From: Zoroaster sp. YZ-2022
Taxonomy: Eukaryota; Echinodermata; Asteroidea; Forcipulatida; Zoroasteridae
Assembly: GCA_029582265.1 (NCBI GenBank)
Contig: JAQQFT010000023.1
Location: 1,327,071-1,391,070, forward strand
Direction of reading: 5' to 3'
DNA: 64,000 bases
Position numbers and translations under genes: made by a program. The notes under the pieces were generated by a model that worked only from the letters and a program-made list of their open reading frames with translations, was not told the DNA's origin and ran no database searches. The first letter of the stretch is position 1; each line of letters begins with the position of its first letter. This document shows positions 12,151 to 25,200 of the stretch, piece after piece.

Positions 12151-15100
12151 GGAGGTTGATCATTTTATATCTAATTAAAGCTAGGTTCTCCCCTTTCAGA
12201 AAACACCACTTTTTGAATTTGGATAATTTTTCGTACCTTAAACGGCCTCCATGGACACTAGCCCTCTGTAAAATACCGTCAATCTCCATGCGGTTCTTCA
12301 CCGCAAACAATACAGCACTATACAGTTTTTGCCAAAAATACATTTCTATGGTTGGGGAATAACTTTTAAAAGTTTTCAAGGGAGGCCGATAATTTTATAT
12401 CTAAAATTAAAGCTTAGGTTCTCCCCTTTCAGAAAACACCACTTTGAATGTGGATAATTTTTTCGTTCCTTAAACGGCCTCAATGGACACTTAGCCTCTG
12501 GTAAAATACTGTCAACTTTGCATGTGGTTTCATTCTCGCAAACATTACAGCACTATACAGTGTTACAAAACAAAAGATTTCTATGGTTTGGGGAAAGAAC
12601 TTTTAAAGTTTTCTATGAAATAATTTTATATCTAAATTAAAGCTTAGGGTTCTCCCCTTTCAAAAAAAACACCATACATTTGAATTTGATAATTATTTGC
12701 ACCTTTAAAACGTACTCCATGGACACTTAGCCTCAAATATTGCCCAAACTGCATGTGGTTTCACCGCAAACAATACAGCACTATACACTTTTTACAAAAA
12801 TATCATTTTATGGTTGGGAATAACTTTTAAAGTTTTCAAGGGAGTGTCGATAATTGTATATCTAAATTAAAGCTTAGGTTGTCCCCTTCAGAAAACAATT
12901 ACTTTTTGAATTTTGGGATAACGTTGTACCTTAAACGGCTCCCATCGACACCTCAGGCCCTCTGTAAAAATACCGTCAACTTCCATGTGGTTTTCACTGC
13001 AAACAATACAGCACCATACAGTTACAAAAACAAATTTAGGTTAGAATAACTTTTAAAGTTTTCAAGGGAGGCTGATCATTTTATATCTAAATTAAAGCTT
13101 ACGTTCTCCTTTCAGAAAAACAATCATACTTTTTAATTTTGGAATTTTTTTTTGTACTCAAACGGCCTCCATGGACACTGAGCCCTCTGTAAAATACCGT
13201 CAACTCTCCAGCGTGGTTTCCTCACCCGCAAACAATATGACACTATACAGTGTTACAAAAATACATTTCTTTATACATGGGAATAACTTTTAAAGCTATC
13301 AAGGTTGCCGATAATTTTACATCTAAATTAAAGCTTAGGTTCTCCCCCTTTCAGAAACACACCATACTTTTGAATTTGGATAATTGTTTCGTTCCTTAAA
13401 CGGCGTCCATGGACAATTAGCCCTCTGTAAAATACCGTCAATCTCCATGCGGTTTCTCACCGCAAACAATACAGCACTATACAGTTTTACAAAAATACAA
13501 TTTCTATGGTTGGGAATAACTTTTAAAGCTTTCACAGGAGGCCGAGAATTGTATATCTCAATTAAATCTTAGGTTATCCCTTTCAGAAAAAACACTATTA
13601 CTTTTGAATTTGGATAATTTTTCGTACTTAAAACGGCCTCAATCGACACTTAGCCCTCTGTAAAATACTGTCAATTTCCATGCGGTTTCACCCGCAAACA
13701 ATACAGCACTATACAGTGTTACAAAAAAAATACATTTCTATGGTTGGGAATAACTTTTAAAGTTTTCATCGGAGGCCGATCACTTTATATTCAAATTAAG
13801 CTTAGGTTCTCCCTTTCAGAAAAACACCATACTTTTGAATGTGGATAATTTTTTCGTACCTCAAACGGTACTCAACGGACACTTAGCCCTCTGTAAAATA
13901 CCGTCAACTTGCATGTGGTTTCACCGCAAACACACAGCACTATACAGTGTTACAAAATCAAAGATTTCTATGGTTGTGAATAACTTTTAAAGTTTTCAAG
14001 GAGGCCGATACCTATATATTCAAATTAAAGCTTAGGTTCTCCCCTTTCAGAAAAACACCATACATTTGAATTTGATAACTATTTGAATTCCTTAAACGGC
14101 CTCCATGGACATCTTCTAGCCTCTGTAAAATACCAGTCAACTTGCATGCGGTTTCACCGCAAACACATGCAGCACTATACACTGTTACAAAAAATACATT
14201 TCTATGGTTGGGAATAACTTTTAAGAAAGTTTTCAAGGAGGCCGATAATTTTATATTCGAACCAAAGCTTAGGTTGTCCCTTCAGAAAAAACAATCATAC
14301 ATTTGAATTTGGATAATTATTTCGTACCTTAAACGGCCTCCATCGACACTTAGCCCTCTGTAAATACAATGTCAACTTCCATGCGGTTTCACCGCAAACA
14401 ATACAGCACTATACAGTGTTACAAAACAATACGTTTCCTATGGTTAGAACACTTAAAAGTTTTCAAGGGGAGGCCGATCATTTTATATCTAAATTGTAAA
14501 GCTATTGTTCTCCCCTTTCAGAAAAACACCATACTTTTTAATTTGTAATTTGTTTTCGTACATTAAACGGCCTCCATGGACACACTTAACCTCTTGTAAA
14601 ATACCGTCAATCTCCATGGTTTCACCGCAAACAATACAGCACTATACAGTGCTTACAAAAATACATTTTCTATGGTTGGGAATAACTTTAAAGTTTTCAA
14701 GGGTTGCTGATAATTTTATATCAATTAAAGCTTAGGTTATCCCCTTTCAGAAAACACCATACTTTGAATTTGATACTTTTCTGGGTACCTTAAACGGCCT
14801 CCATGGACACTTAGCCCTCTGTAAAATACCGTCAACTTGCATGTGGTTTCACCGCAAACAATACAGCACTATACAGTGTTACAAAAAAAATCATTTCTAT
14901 GGTTGGGAATAACTTTTAAAGTTTTCAAGGGAGGCCGATAATTTTATATCTAAATTAAAGCTTATGTTCTCCCCTTTCAGTAAACACGGAACTTTTGAAT
15001 TTGGAATTTTTCATTGTAAACAACCTCCATGGACACTTAGCCCTCTGTAAAACAATGTCGACTTCCATGCGGTTTCAACACAAAGCAGCTATATAGTTTT

Positions 15101-17615
15101 TACAAAAATACATTTCTATGGTTGGAATAACTTTTAAAGCTTTCAAGGAGTGTCGATAATCATATCTAAATTTGAAGCTAGGTTATCCCCTTTCGAAAAA
15201 CACCATACTTTTGAATTTGGATAATGTTTCATTGCACCTTAAACGGCCTCCATCGACACTCCTTAGCCCTCCTGTAAAATACTGTCAATCTCCATGTGGT
15301 TTCACCGCAAACAATACAGCACTATACAGTGTTACAAACAAAAATTCTTAGGGTTAGAATAACTTTAAAAGCCAAGAAATGATCATTTTATATCTAAATT
15401 CAACAGCTTAGCCCTTTCAGAAAAAACACCTCTATACTTTTGATTTTTTTGCACTTAAACGGCCTTATGGACACTAGGCCTGTTTAAATAATCCCGTCAA
15501 TTTCCATGTGGTTTCACCGCAAACAATACAGCACTATAATAGCCACAAAAATATATTTCTATGGTTGGAAATAACTTTTAAAGTTTTCAAGGAGGCCGAT
15601 AATTTTATATCTAAATTAAAGCTTAGGTTCTCCCTTTCAGAAAAACACCATACTTTTTGAATGTGGATACCTGTCGTCCTTAAACGGCCTCAATGGACAC
15701 ACTTAGCCCTCTGTAAACATCGTCAACTTGCATGTGCGGTTTCACCGCAAACATTACAGCACTATACAGTGTTACAAACAAAGATTTCTATGGTTGGGAA
15801 TAACTTTTAAAGTTTTCAAGGAGGCCGATAATTTTATATCTAAATTCAGCTTAGGGTTCTCCCTTTCAGAAAATTACCATACATTTGAATTTTGATAATT
15901 ATTTTGCACCTTAAAAGCCTCCATGGATACCGCGCCAGCCCCTCTGTAAACACTGTCAATCTCCAAGCGGTTTCCAACGTACCAATACAGCACCTATACA
16001 GTTTTACAAAAATACATTTCTATGGTTGGGAATAACTTTAAAGTTTTCATGGCTGCTGATAATTTGGATATCAAAATTAAAGTTTAGGGTTATCCCCTTC
16101 TGAAAAATTATACTTTAATTTGGATAATTTTTTGTAATTTTAAACGGCCTTACGTATTTTAGCTCTGTAAAATACTGTTATCTGGTATGCGTGTTTCACC
16201 GCAAATAACAATACAGAATTATACAGTGTTACAAAAAAATCATTTCTAGGTTGGAATAATCTTGAAAGTTTTCAAGTGGGAGGCTTATAATTTTATATCA
16301 ATTTAAAGCTAGGTTGTCCCTTTCGTGAAAAACACAATACTTTTTGAATTTGATACTTGCACCCAACGGCCCACGGACACTTTCTAGCCCTCTGTAAAAT
16401 ACTGTCAATCTCCCATGCGGTTTCACCGCAAACAATACAGCACTATATGCAAGTTACAAAACAAATTTCTAGGGTTGGGAATAACTTTTAAAGTTTTCAA
16501 GGGAGGCCGATCATTTTATATCTAAATTAAAAGCTATTGCTTACCTCCTTTCAGAAAAAACACCATACTTTTTAATTTGGAATTTTTTTCATACCTTAAA
16601 CGGCCTCCAGGACACTTAGCCCTGTAAAATACCGTTAACTTCCATGGGTTTCACCGCAAACAATACAGCACTATACAGTTTTACAAAAATACATTTCATG
16701 GTTGGGAATAACTTTAAAGTTTTCAAGGGTTGCTGATAATTTTATATCTAAATTAAATAGGTTAGTTCCCCTTTCAGAAAAAACACCATACTTGAATTTT
16801 GGGATAATTTTTTCGTACTTAACCGGCCTCCATGGACACCTTAGTCTTCTGTAAATAATACCGTTTAACTTGCATGCGGTTTCAACGCAAACAATACAGC
16901 ACCATGTTGAAAGTGTTACAAAAAATACATTTCTATGGTTGGAATAATCTTTTAAAGTTTTCAAGGAGTACGATAATTTTATATCTAAATTAAAGCTTAG
17001 GTTCTCCCCTTTTCAGAAACACACCATACTTTTGAATGTGAAATTTTTTTCTTTCCTAAACGGCGTCCATGGACACTTAGCCCTCTGTAAAATACTGTCA
17101 ATTTCCACAGTGGTTTCACTGCAAAACAATACAGTTAATATAAAGAAGTTTGCCAAAATACATTTCAGGGTTGGGAATAACTTTTAAAGTTTTCATGAGG
17201 GCCTGATAATTATATATCTAAATTAAAGCTTAGGTTATCCCCTTTCAGAAAAACATCATACTTTTGAATTGGATAATTTTTTTCGTACCTTAAACGGCTC
17301 ATCGACACCTTAGCCCCTCTGTAAAATACTGTCATCTCCATGTGGTTTCACCGCAAACAATACAGCACTATACAGTGTTACAAAAAATACATTTCTATGG
17401 TTGGGGAATAACTTTTAAAGTTTTCATGAGGCTGACTATTTTATATCTAAATTAAAGCTTAGGTTCTCCCCTTTCAGAAAAACACCATACTTTTAATTTT
17501 GGGATAATTTTTCGTACCTTAAACGGCCTCCATGGACACTTAGCCCTCTGTAAAATACGGTCAACTTGCATGCGGTTTCACCGCAAACAATACAGCACTG
17601 TACACTGTTACGAAA

Positions 17616-17616
<1 letters not shown>

Positions 17617-17700
<84 letters not shown>
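17617..17700. repeat. 84-base poly-A run in the monomer A/T-tract
   Basis: An uninterrupted run of 84 A, preceded by GTTACGAAAC and followed by TCATTTATGG. This is exactly where each reverse-oriented monomer normally has a short A-tract (about 6-10), between GTGTTACA and TCATTTCTATGG. It is therefore an expansion of the normal tract and not a retroposed tail. It lies in the noisy part of block B, so an assembly or consensus error is the likeliest cause; true slippage is possible. Confidence 0.9.
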
Positions 17701-17704
<4 letters not shown>

Positions 17705-17840
17705 TTATGGTTAGAATAACTTTAAAAGTTTTCAGAGGCCGATACTTTTATATCTAAATTAAAGCTTAGGTTCTTCAGAAAACAGACCATACATTTTGAT
17801 TTTAAATTTTTTCGTACCTTAAACGGCTCCATCGACACTT

Positions 17841-17995
17841 TTAAAAATACCGTCAATTCCCCGGGGTTTTTGAAAAAAACGCATGTTTACAAAAAATAAC
17901 TTTTTAACTTTTAAATTTTAAAGGGGGGAATAATTTTTTAAATTAAAAGGGGTTTTCCCCCTTTCAAAAACACGGTTTTTTTCATCCCCCCAGCC
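17841..17995 (-). other. Corrupted monomer with homopolymer-rich text
   Basis: Normal satellite text breaks down into strings of A, T, G and C runs (for example AAAGGGGGGAATAATTTTTT and GGGGTTTTCCCCC), then resumes at AGCCCTCTGTAAAATACTG. Fragments are still in monomer order (CCGTCAA, TTTACAAAAAATA, TTTCAAAAACAC), so this is one or two badly called copies and not an insertion. Confidence 0.65.
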
Positions 17996-19030
17996 CTCTG
18001 TAAAATACTGTTCAATCTCCAGTGGTTTCACCTGCAACAATACAGCACTCATACAGTGTTACAAAAACATTTCTAGGATTGGGGAATAACTTTTAAAGTT
18101 TTCATGGAGGCTGATCATTTATATCTAAATTAAAAGCTTTACGTTCTCCCTTCTTCAGAAAACACCATACTTTTGAATTCGATAATTATTTCTGCACCCT
18201 TTAAACGGCTCCATGGACACTTAGCCCTCTGTATCATCGTCAACTTGCATGGGTTTCACCCAAACAATACAGCACCATACAGTGTTACAAAAATCTTTTC
18301 TATGGTTTTGAATAACTTTTATAGTTTTCAAGGAGGCCGATAATTTTAAAATATCTAAATTAAAAGCTTAGGTTCTCCCCCCTTTCAGAAACACGGCGTA
18401 TTTTTAAATAATTTTTTGTTAAACCCATGGACACTTAGCCCTCTGTAAATATACACATCCCATGTGGTTTCCCACTGCAACAATACAGCACTATACAGTG
18501 TTACAAAAACAGTTCTAGGGGTTGGGAATAACTTAAAGTTTTCAAGGGAGTGCCGATCATTTCATATCTAAATTAAAGTTTAGGTTCTCCCTTCAGAAAA
18601 CACCACACTTTTGAATTTGGGAAATTTTTTTTCGTACCTTAAACGGCCTCCATGGACACTTAGCCCCTCTGTAAAATACCGTCAATCCTCCATGTGGTTT
18701 TCCACCGCAAACAATACAGCACTATGTTGAAGTTTTACAAAAATATCATTTCTATGGTTGGGAATAACTTTTAAAGTTTCAAGGGAGGCCGGATACTCAT
18801 ATCTAAATTAAAAGCTTAGGTTCTCCTTTCAGAAAAACACCATTAACTTTTGAATGGATACTTTTCGTTCCTTAAACGGGCCTCAATGGACACTAGTTAG
18901 CCCTCTGTAAAATACTGTCAATTCTGTATGTGGTTTCATCCGCAAACCCATTACATGTAGCACTAATACAGTGTTACAAACAAAAGATTTCTATGGAATT
19001 TTGGAATAACTTCTTTAAAGTTTTCATATG

Positions 19031-19265
19031 TCGAAAAAAAACCCATTTTTTAATTTTTAAGTCCTTAAACCCTCTAAAACCCCGCCACCCCCGGGGTTTA
19101 CCCCTAAAAACTTAATTTTAAAAAAATCTTTTCAGGGGGGAAAATTTTTAAATTTTCAGGGTTCCCAAATTTTTTTTAAAATTGTTTAGGACCCCCTTTT
19201 TTCAAAAAACCATCTTTTTTTGGGAAATTTTTTTAAAAAAATTGGGCCCCGGGCCTTGTAAAAAC
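19031..19265 (-). other. Second corrupted homopolymer-rich stretch
   Basis: Same appearance as the stretch near 17.9 kb: long mononucleotide blocks (AAAAAAAACCCATTTTTT, CCCCGGGGTTT, TTTTTTGGGAAATTTTTTT) with only weak monomer fragments, flanked by recognisable reverse monomers. No coding or mobile-element signal is seen. A consensus artefact is the simplest reading. Confidence 0.6.
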
Positions 19266-22200
19266 CGTAATTCATGGGGGTTTCACCGCAAACACAAAAA
19301 TTAATTTATATCTAAATTAAAGCTTAGGTTCTCCCCTTCAAAAACACCACATTTGAATTTGGATAATTACTGTACCCAAACGGCCTCCATGGACACTTAG
19401 CCCTCTTTAAAATACTGTCAACTTGCATGCGGTTTCTTCCCACCGCAAACAATACAGCACCATACACTTTTACAAAAATACATTTCATGGTTGGGGAATA
19501 ACTTTAAAGTTTTCAAGGGAGGTTGATCATTTTATATCTAAATTAAAGTTATGTTCTCCCTTTAGAAAAACACCATACTCTCTTTTGATTTGGAAATTTT
19601 TTTCGTACCTAAACGGCCCTCATGGACACTTAGCCTCTGTAAAATACTGTCATCTCTCGGGCATGGTTTCACCGCAACAATACAGCACTATACAGTGTTA
19701 CAAAAAATCGCTTTATGGTTGGGAATAACTTTAAAGTTTTCAAGGGAGGCCGATAATTTTATATCTAAATTAAAGCTAGGTTCTCCCTTTCAGAAACACT
19801 TTTTGGTATGTCCATGGATTTTAGCCTCTGTAAAATACCGTCAACTTCCATGTGTTTCTTCACTGCAAACAATACAGTTAATTATACAGTTTTTACAAAA
19901 TAACATTTCTAGGTTAAATAGTCTTTAAAGTTTTCAAGGGAGGCTGATAATTATATATCTAAATTAAAAGCTTAGGTTATCCCCTTTCGAAAAAACACTA
20001 TACTTTTAACTTGGATAATTTTTTTGTACCTTAAACGGCTCTTCATCGACACTTAGCCCTCTGTAAAATACTGTCAATTTTATGTGGTTTCACCGCAAAC
20101 AACAGCACTATACAGTGTTACAAAAAAATTTCTAGGTTGGAATAACTTTAAAGTTTTCTGGCGAGGCTGATCATTTTATATCTAAATTAAAAGCTTACGT
20201 TCTCCCCTTTCAGAAAACACCATACTTTGGACCCGGATAATTGTTTCGTACCTTTAAACGGCCTCCATGGACACTTAGGACCTTGTAAATTGTCAATCTC
20301 TGTACGTGGTTTCACCCTGCAAACAATACAGCACCATACAGTGTTACAAAAAATCATTTCTATGGTTGGGAATAACTTTAAAGTTTTCAAGGGAGGCCGA
20401 TAATTTTATATCCAAATTCAAAGCTAGGTTTTCCTCCCTTTTCTGAAACACCCGGCGTCCATGGACACTTAGCCCCTGTAACAACAAGTCAATTTGCATG
20501 CGGTTTCACCGCAAACAATACAGCACTATACAGTGTTACAAAAAAACAGTTCTAGGGTTGGAATAACTTTTAAAGTTTTCAAGAAGGTTGATCATTTATA
20601 TCTAAATTAAAGCTTAGCTTCTCCCTTCAGAAAAACACCATACTTTTGAATTTGGATAATTTTTTCGTTCACCTTAAACGGCCTCCTAATGACACTTAGC
20701 CCTCTGTAAAATACTGTTGAATTTGCATGCTGCGGTTTCACCTCGCAAACATTACAGCACTATACAGTGTTACAAAACAAAAGATTTCTATGCGTGGTTG
20801 TAATAACTTTAAAGTTTTCAAGGAGGCCGATAATTTTATACTTCCAAATTGAAGCTTAGGCTCTCCCTTTCAAAACACCATAATATTTGAATTTGGATAA
20901 TTATTTCTGCACCTAAACGGCCTCCATGGACACTTAGCCCTTTGTAAAATACTGTTAACTTGCATGTGGTTTCACCGCAAACAATACAGCATCATACACT
21001 TTTACAAAAATACATTTCTATGGTTGGGAATAACTTTTAAAAAGCTTTCAAGGAGGCCGATTATTTTATATATAAATTAAAAGCTTACGTTCTCCCTTTA
21101 GAAAAAACACTATATTTTTGATTTTGGATATTTTTTCGTACCTTAAATGGCCTCTTATGGACACTCAGCCTCTGTGTATCATACTGTCAATCTCTGTATG
21201 CGGTTTCACCGCAAACAATACAGCACTATACAGTGTTACAAAAATCATTTCTATGGTTAGAATAACTTTTAAAGTTTTCAAGGGAGGCTGATACTGAGCA
21301 TCTAAATTAAAGCTTAGGTTCTCCCTTTCAGAAACACGGTCGTCCATGGACACTTAGCCCTCTGTAGCACATACAGTCAATCTTCCATGTGAGCCACCGC
21401 AAACATACACAGCACTATACAGTTTACAAAAAATACATTTCTAGGTTGGGAATAACTTTAAAGCTTTTCAAGGAGGCCGATAATTATATATCTAAATTAA
21501 AGCTTAGGTTATCCCCTTTCAGAAAAAACACTATACTTTTGAATTCTGATAATTTTTTCGTACCTTAAACGGCCTCCATCGACACTTTAGCCCTGTAAAA
21601 TACTGTTCAACTTCCATGCGGTTTCACCGCAAACAATACAGCAATTATACAGTGTTACAAAAAAAAATTTAGGGTTGGGAATAACTTTAAAGTTTTCAAG
21701 GAGGCCAGATCATTTTATATCTAAATTAAAGCTTATGTTCTCCCTTCAGAAAACACTATATTTCTTTAATTTCAATTTTTTTCGTACCTTAAATAGCCTC
21801 CATGGGACACTTAGCCTCTGTAAAATACCGTCAACTTCCATGTGGTTTCATCGCAAACAATACAGCACTATACAGTGTTACAAAAATCATTTTTCTAAGG
21901 TTGGGAATAACTTTTTAAAGTTTTCAAGGAGGGCTGATACTTTTATATCTAAATTAAAGCTTTTAGTTCTCCCCTTTCAGAAAACACCACACATTAATTG
22001 GATAATTTTTTCGTGACCTTAAACGGCCCTCCATCGGTCACTTAGCCTCTGAAAAATACCTGTTGATCTCTATGCGGTTTCACTGCAAAATAACAGCGAG
22101 CACTATACAGTGTTACAAAAAACATTTCTAGGATTGGGAATAACTTTTAAAGTTTTCAAGGAGGTCGATCATTTTATATCTAAATTTAAAAAGCTAATGT

Positions 22201-25200
22201 TCTCCCCTTCAGAAAACACCATACTTTTGAACCCGATAATTATTCGTCACCTTAAACGGCCTCCATGGACACTTAGCCCCTCTGTAAAAATACCGTCAAT
22301 CCTGTGGTTTCTCACCGCAAACAATACAGCACTATACAGTTACAAAAAAATCATTTATGGTTGGGAATAACTTTAAAGTTTTCAAGGAGGCTGATAATTT
22401 ATATCTAAATTAAAGCTTAGGTTCTCCCTTTTCAGAAAACACGGGACCCCAGCCGTCTATGGATGAAGTCATCACACCTTGCATGTGGTTTCACCGCAAA
22501 CAATACAGCACTATACAGTGTTACAACAAAACAGTTCTAGGTTAGGAATAACTTTAAAGTTTTCAAGGAGGCCGATCATTTTATATCTAAATTAAAGTTT
22601 AGGTTCTCCTTTCAGAAAACACCATACTTTGAATTCTGGGAAATTGCTGTACCTCAAACGGCTCCATTGGGACACTTAGCCCTCTGTAAAATAATGTCAA
22701 TCTCCATGCGGTTTCACCGCAAACAATACAGCACTATACAGTTTTACAAAAATACATTTCTCATGGTTAGGAATAACTTTAAAGTTTTCAAGGAGGCCCG
22801 ATAATTTTATATCTAAATTTAAAAGTTAGGTTCTCCCTTCAGAAAAAACACCATACTTTGAATGTGGATAATTTTTTCGTTCCAAACGGCCCTTTCCCAA
22901 TGGACACTTAGCCCTCTGTAAAATACCGTCAATCTCTGTACATGTGTTTCACCGCAAACATTACAGCACTATGTTAGTGTTACAAAACAAAAGATTTCTT
23001 TGGTTGGTTGAATAACTTTTAAAGTTTTCAAGGAGGCCGATAATTTTATATCTAAATTAAAGCTTAGGTTCTCCCTTTCAAAAAACACCATACATTTGAA
23101 TTTGGATAATTATTTGCACCTTAAACTATTCTCATGGACAATTTTCAGTCTCTTTAGTATCACCGTCAACTTGCATGGGTTTCACCGCAACAAATACAGC
23201 ACTATACACCTTTACAAAAACACATTTCTATGGTTTGGGGAATAACTTTAAAGTTTTCAAGGGAGGCCCGATCATTTTATATCTAAATTTAAAAGCTACG
23301 TTCTCCCTTTTAGAAAAACACCATACTTTTGATTTTGGAAATTTTTTTCGCACCTTAAACGGCCTCCATGAACACTTAGCCCTCCGTAAATACCGTCATC
23401 CTTGCATGCGGTTTCACCGCAAACAATACAGCACCATACAGTGTTACAAAAAATCATTTCTATGGTTTGGGGAATAACTTTTAAAGTTTTCATGGAGCTC
23501 GATAATTTTATATCTAAACAAAAGCTAGGTTCCCCTCCCCTCAGAAACCCCCATTTGTCCATCCCGGACACTTAGTCTCTGTAAATATACCGAACACCCA
23601 TGCGGTTTCACCGTTAATGACACCATCAGCTTCACAAAATACTACTTAGGTTAGGAATAACTTTTAAAGTTTTCAAGGAGGCCTGATAATTTATATCTAA
23701 ATTTAAAAGCTTAGGGTTAATCCCTTTCAGAAAAACACCATACTTTTGAAATTTTGGATAATTTTTTCGTACCTTAAACGGCCTCCACGACACCTAGCCC
23801 TCTGTAAAATACTGTCATCTCCATGTGGTTTCACCGCAACAATACAGCACTATACAGTGTTACAAAAAAAATTCTAGGGTTGGGAACTTTAAAGTTTTCA
23901 AGGGGAGTGCCGATCATTTTTATATCTAAATTTAAAAGCTTACGTTCCTCCCCTTTCAGAAAAACACCATACTTTAATTTGGAAATTTTTTTTCGTACCT
24001 TAAACGGCTCCCGGGGACACTTCTAGCCCTGTAAATACTGTCAACCTTCCATGCGGTTTCATCGCAAACAATACAGCACTATACAGTACAAAAATCATTT
24101 CATGGTTTGGGGAATAACTTTTTAAAAGTTTTCAAGGGAGGCCGATACTTTTATATCTAAATTAAAGTGCTTAGGTTCTCCCTTTTCAGAAAAACACCAC
24201 ATTTTGGATAATTTTTTCGTACCTTAAACGGCTCATCGACACTTAGCCCTCTGTAAAATACCGTCAATCTCCATGCGGCTTCACCGTAAACAATACAGCA
24301 CTATACAGTGTTACAAAAAACATTTCTAGGATTAGAATAACTTTTTAAAGTTAAGGAGTCGACTATTTTATATCTAAATTAAAGCTATGTTCTCCCTTTC
24401 AGAAAAACACCATACCTTTTGAATTCCGGATAATTATTTGTACCCAAACGGCCTCCATGGACACTTTTCAGCCCTCTGTAAAATACTGTCAATTTGCATA
24501 CGTGGTTTCACCGCAAACAATACAGCATACAGTGTTACAAAAAATCATTTCTATGGTTGGGGAATAACTTTTTAGAAGTTTTCAAGGAGGCCGATAATTT
24601 TATATCTAAATTAAAGCTTAGGTTCTCCCTTTCAGAAAACACCATACTTTTGAATTTGGATTTTTTTTCGTACCTTAAACGGCTCCATGGCGTGACACTT
24701 AGCCCTCTGTAAATATACCGTCAACTCTCATGCGGTTTCCTATCGCAAACAATACAGCACTATACAGTGTTACAAAAATACATTTCTATGGGTTTGGGAA
24801 TAACTTTAAAGTTTTCTTAAGGAGGCTTTGACTCATTTTATATCTAAATTAAAGTTTAGGTTCTCCCCTTTCAGAAAACACCACACTTTTTTGAATTTGA
24901 TTAATTTTTCTGTTCCCTTAAACGGCCTCCATGCAGGGACACTTAGCCCTCCTCTGTTAAATATCATCGTCAACTCTCCATGCGGTTTCACCGCAAACAA
25001 TACAGCACTATAAGCAGTGTTCACAAAAAAATGCATTTCTATGGTTGGGAATAACTTTAAAGTTTTCAAGGGAGGCCGATAATTTTATATCTAAATTAAA
25101 GCTTATAGGTTCTCCCCTTTCAGAAAAAACACACATACTTTTGAATGTGGATAATTTTTTCGTTCCTTAAACGGCCTCAATGGACACTTAGCCCTCTGTA

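Noticed and set aside
17617..17700. Poly-A as the tail of a retroposed gene or SINE
   Set aside because: Both sides are normal satellite in register, with no inserted body or target-site duplication.
17566..17757. Poly-lysine open frame through the poly-A run
   Set aside because: It is the translation of the expanded A-tract inside a satellite monomer.
19031..19265. Non-satellite insertion
   Set aside because: The text is dominated by mononucleotide runs with residual monomer fragments in order and has no element features; it looks like consensus error.
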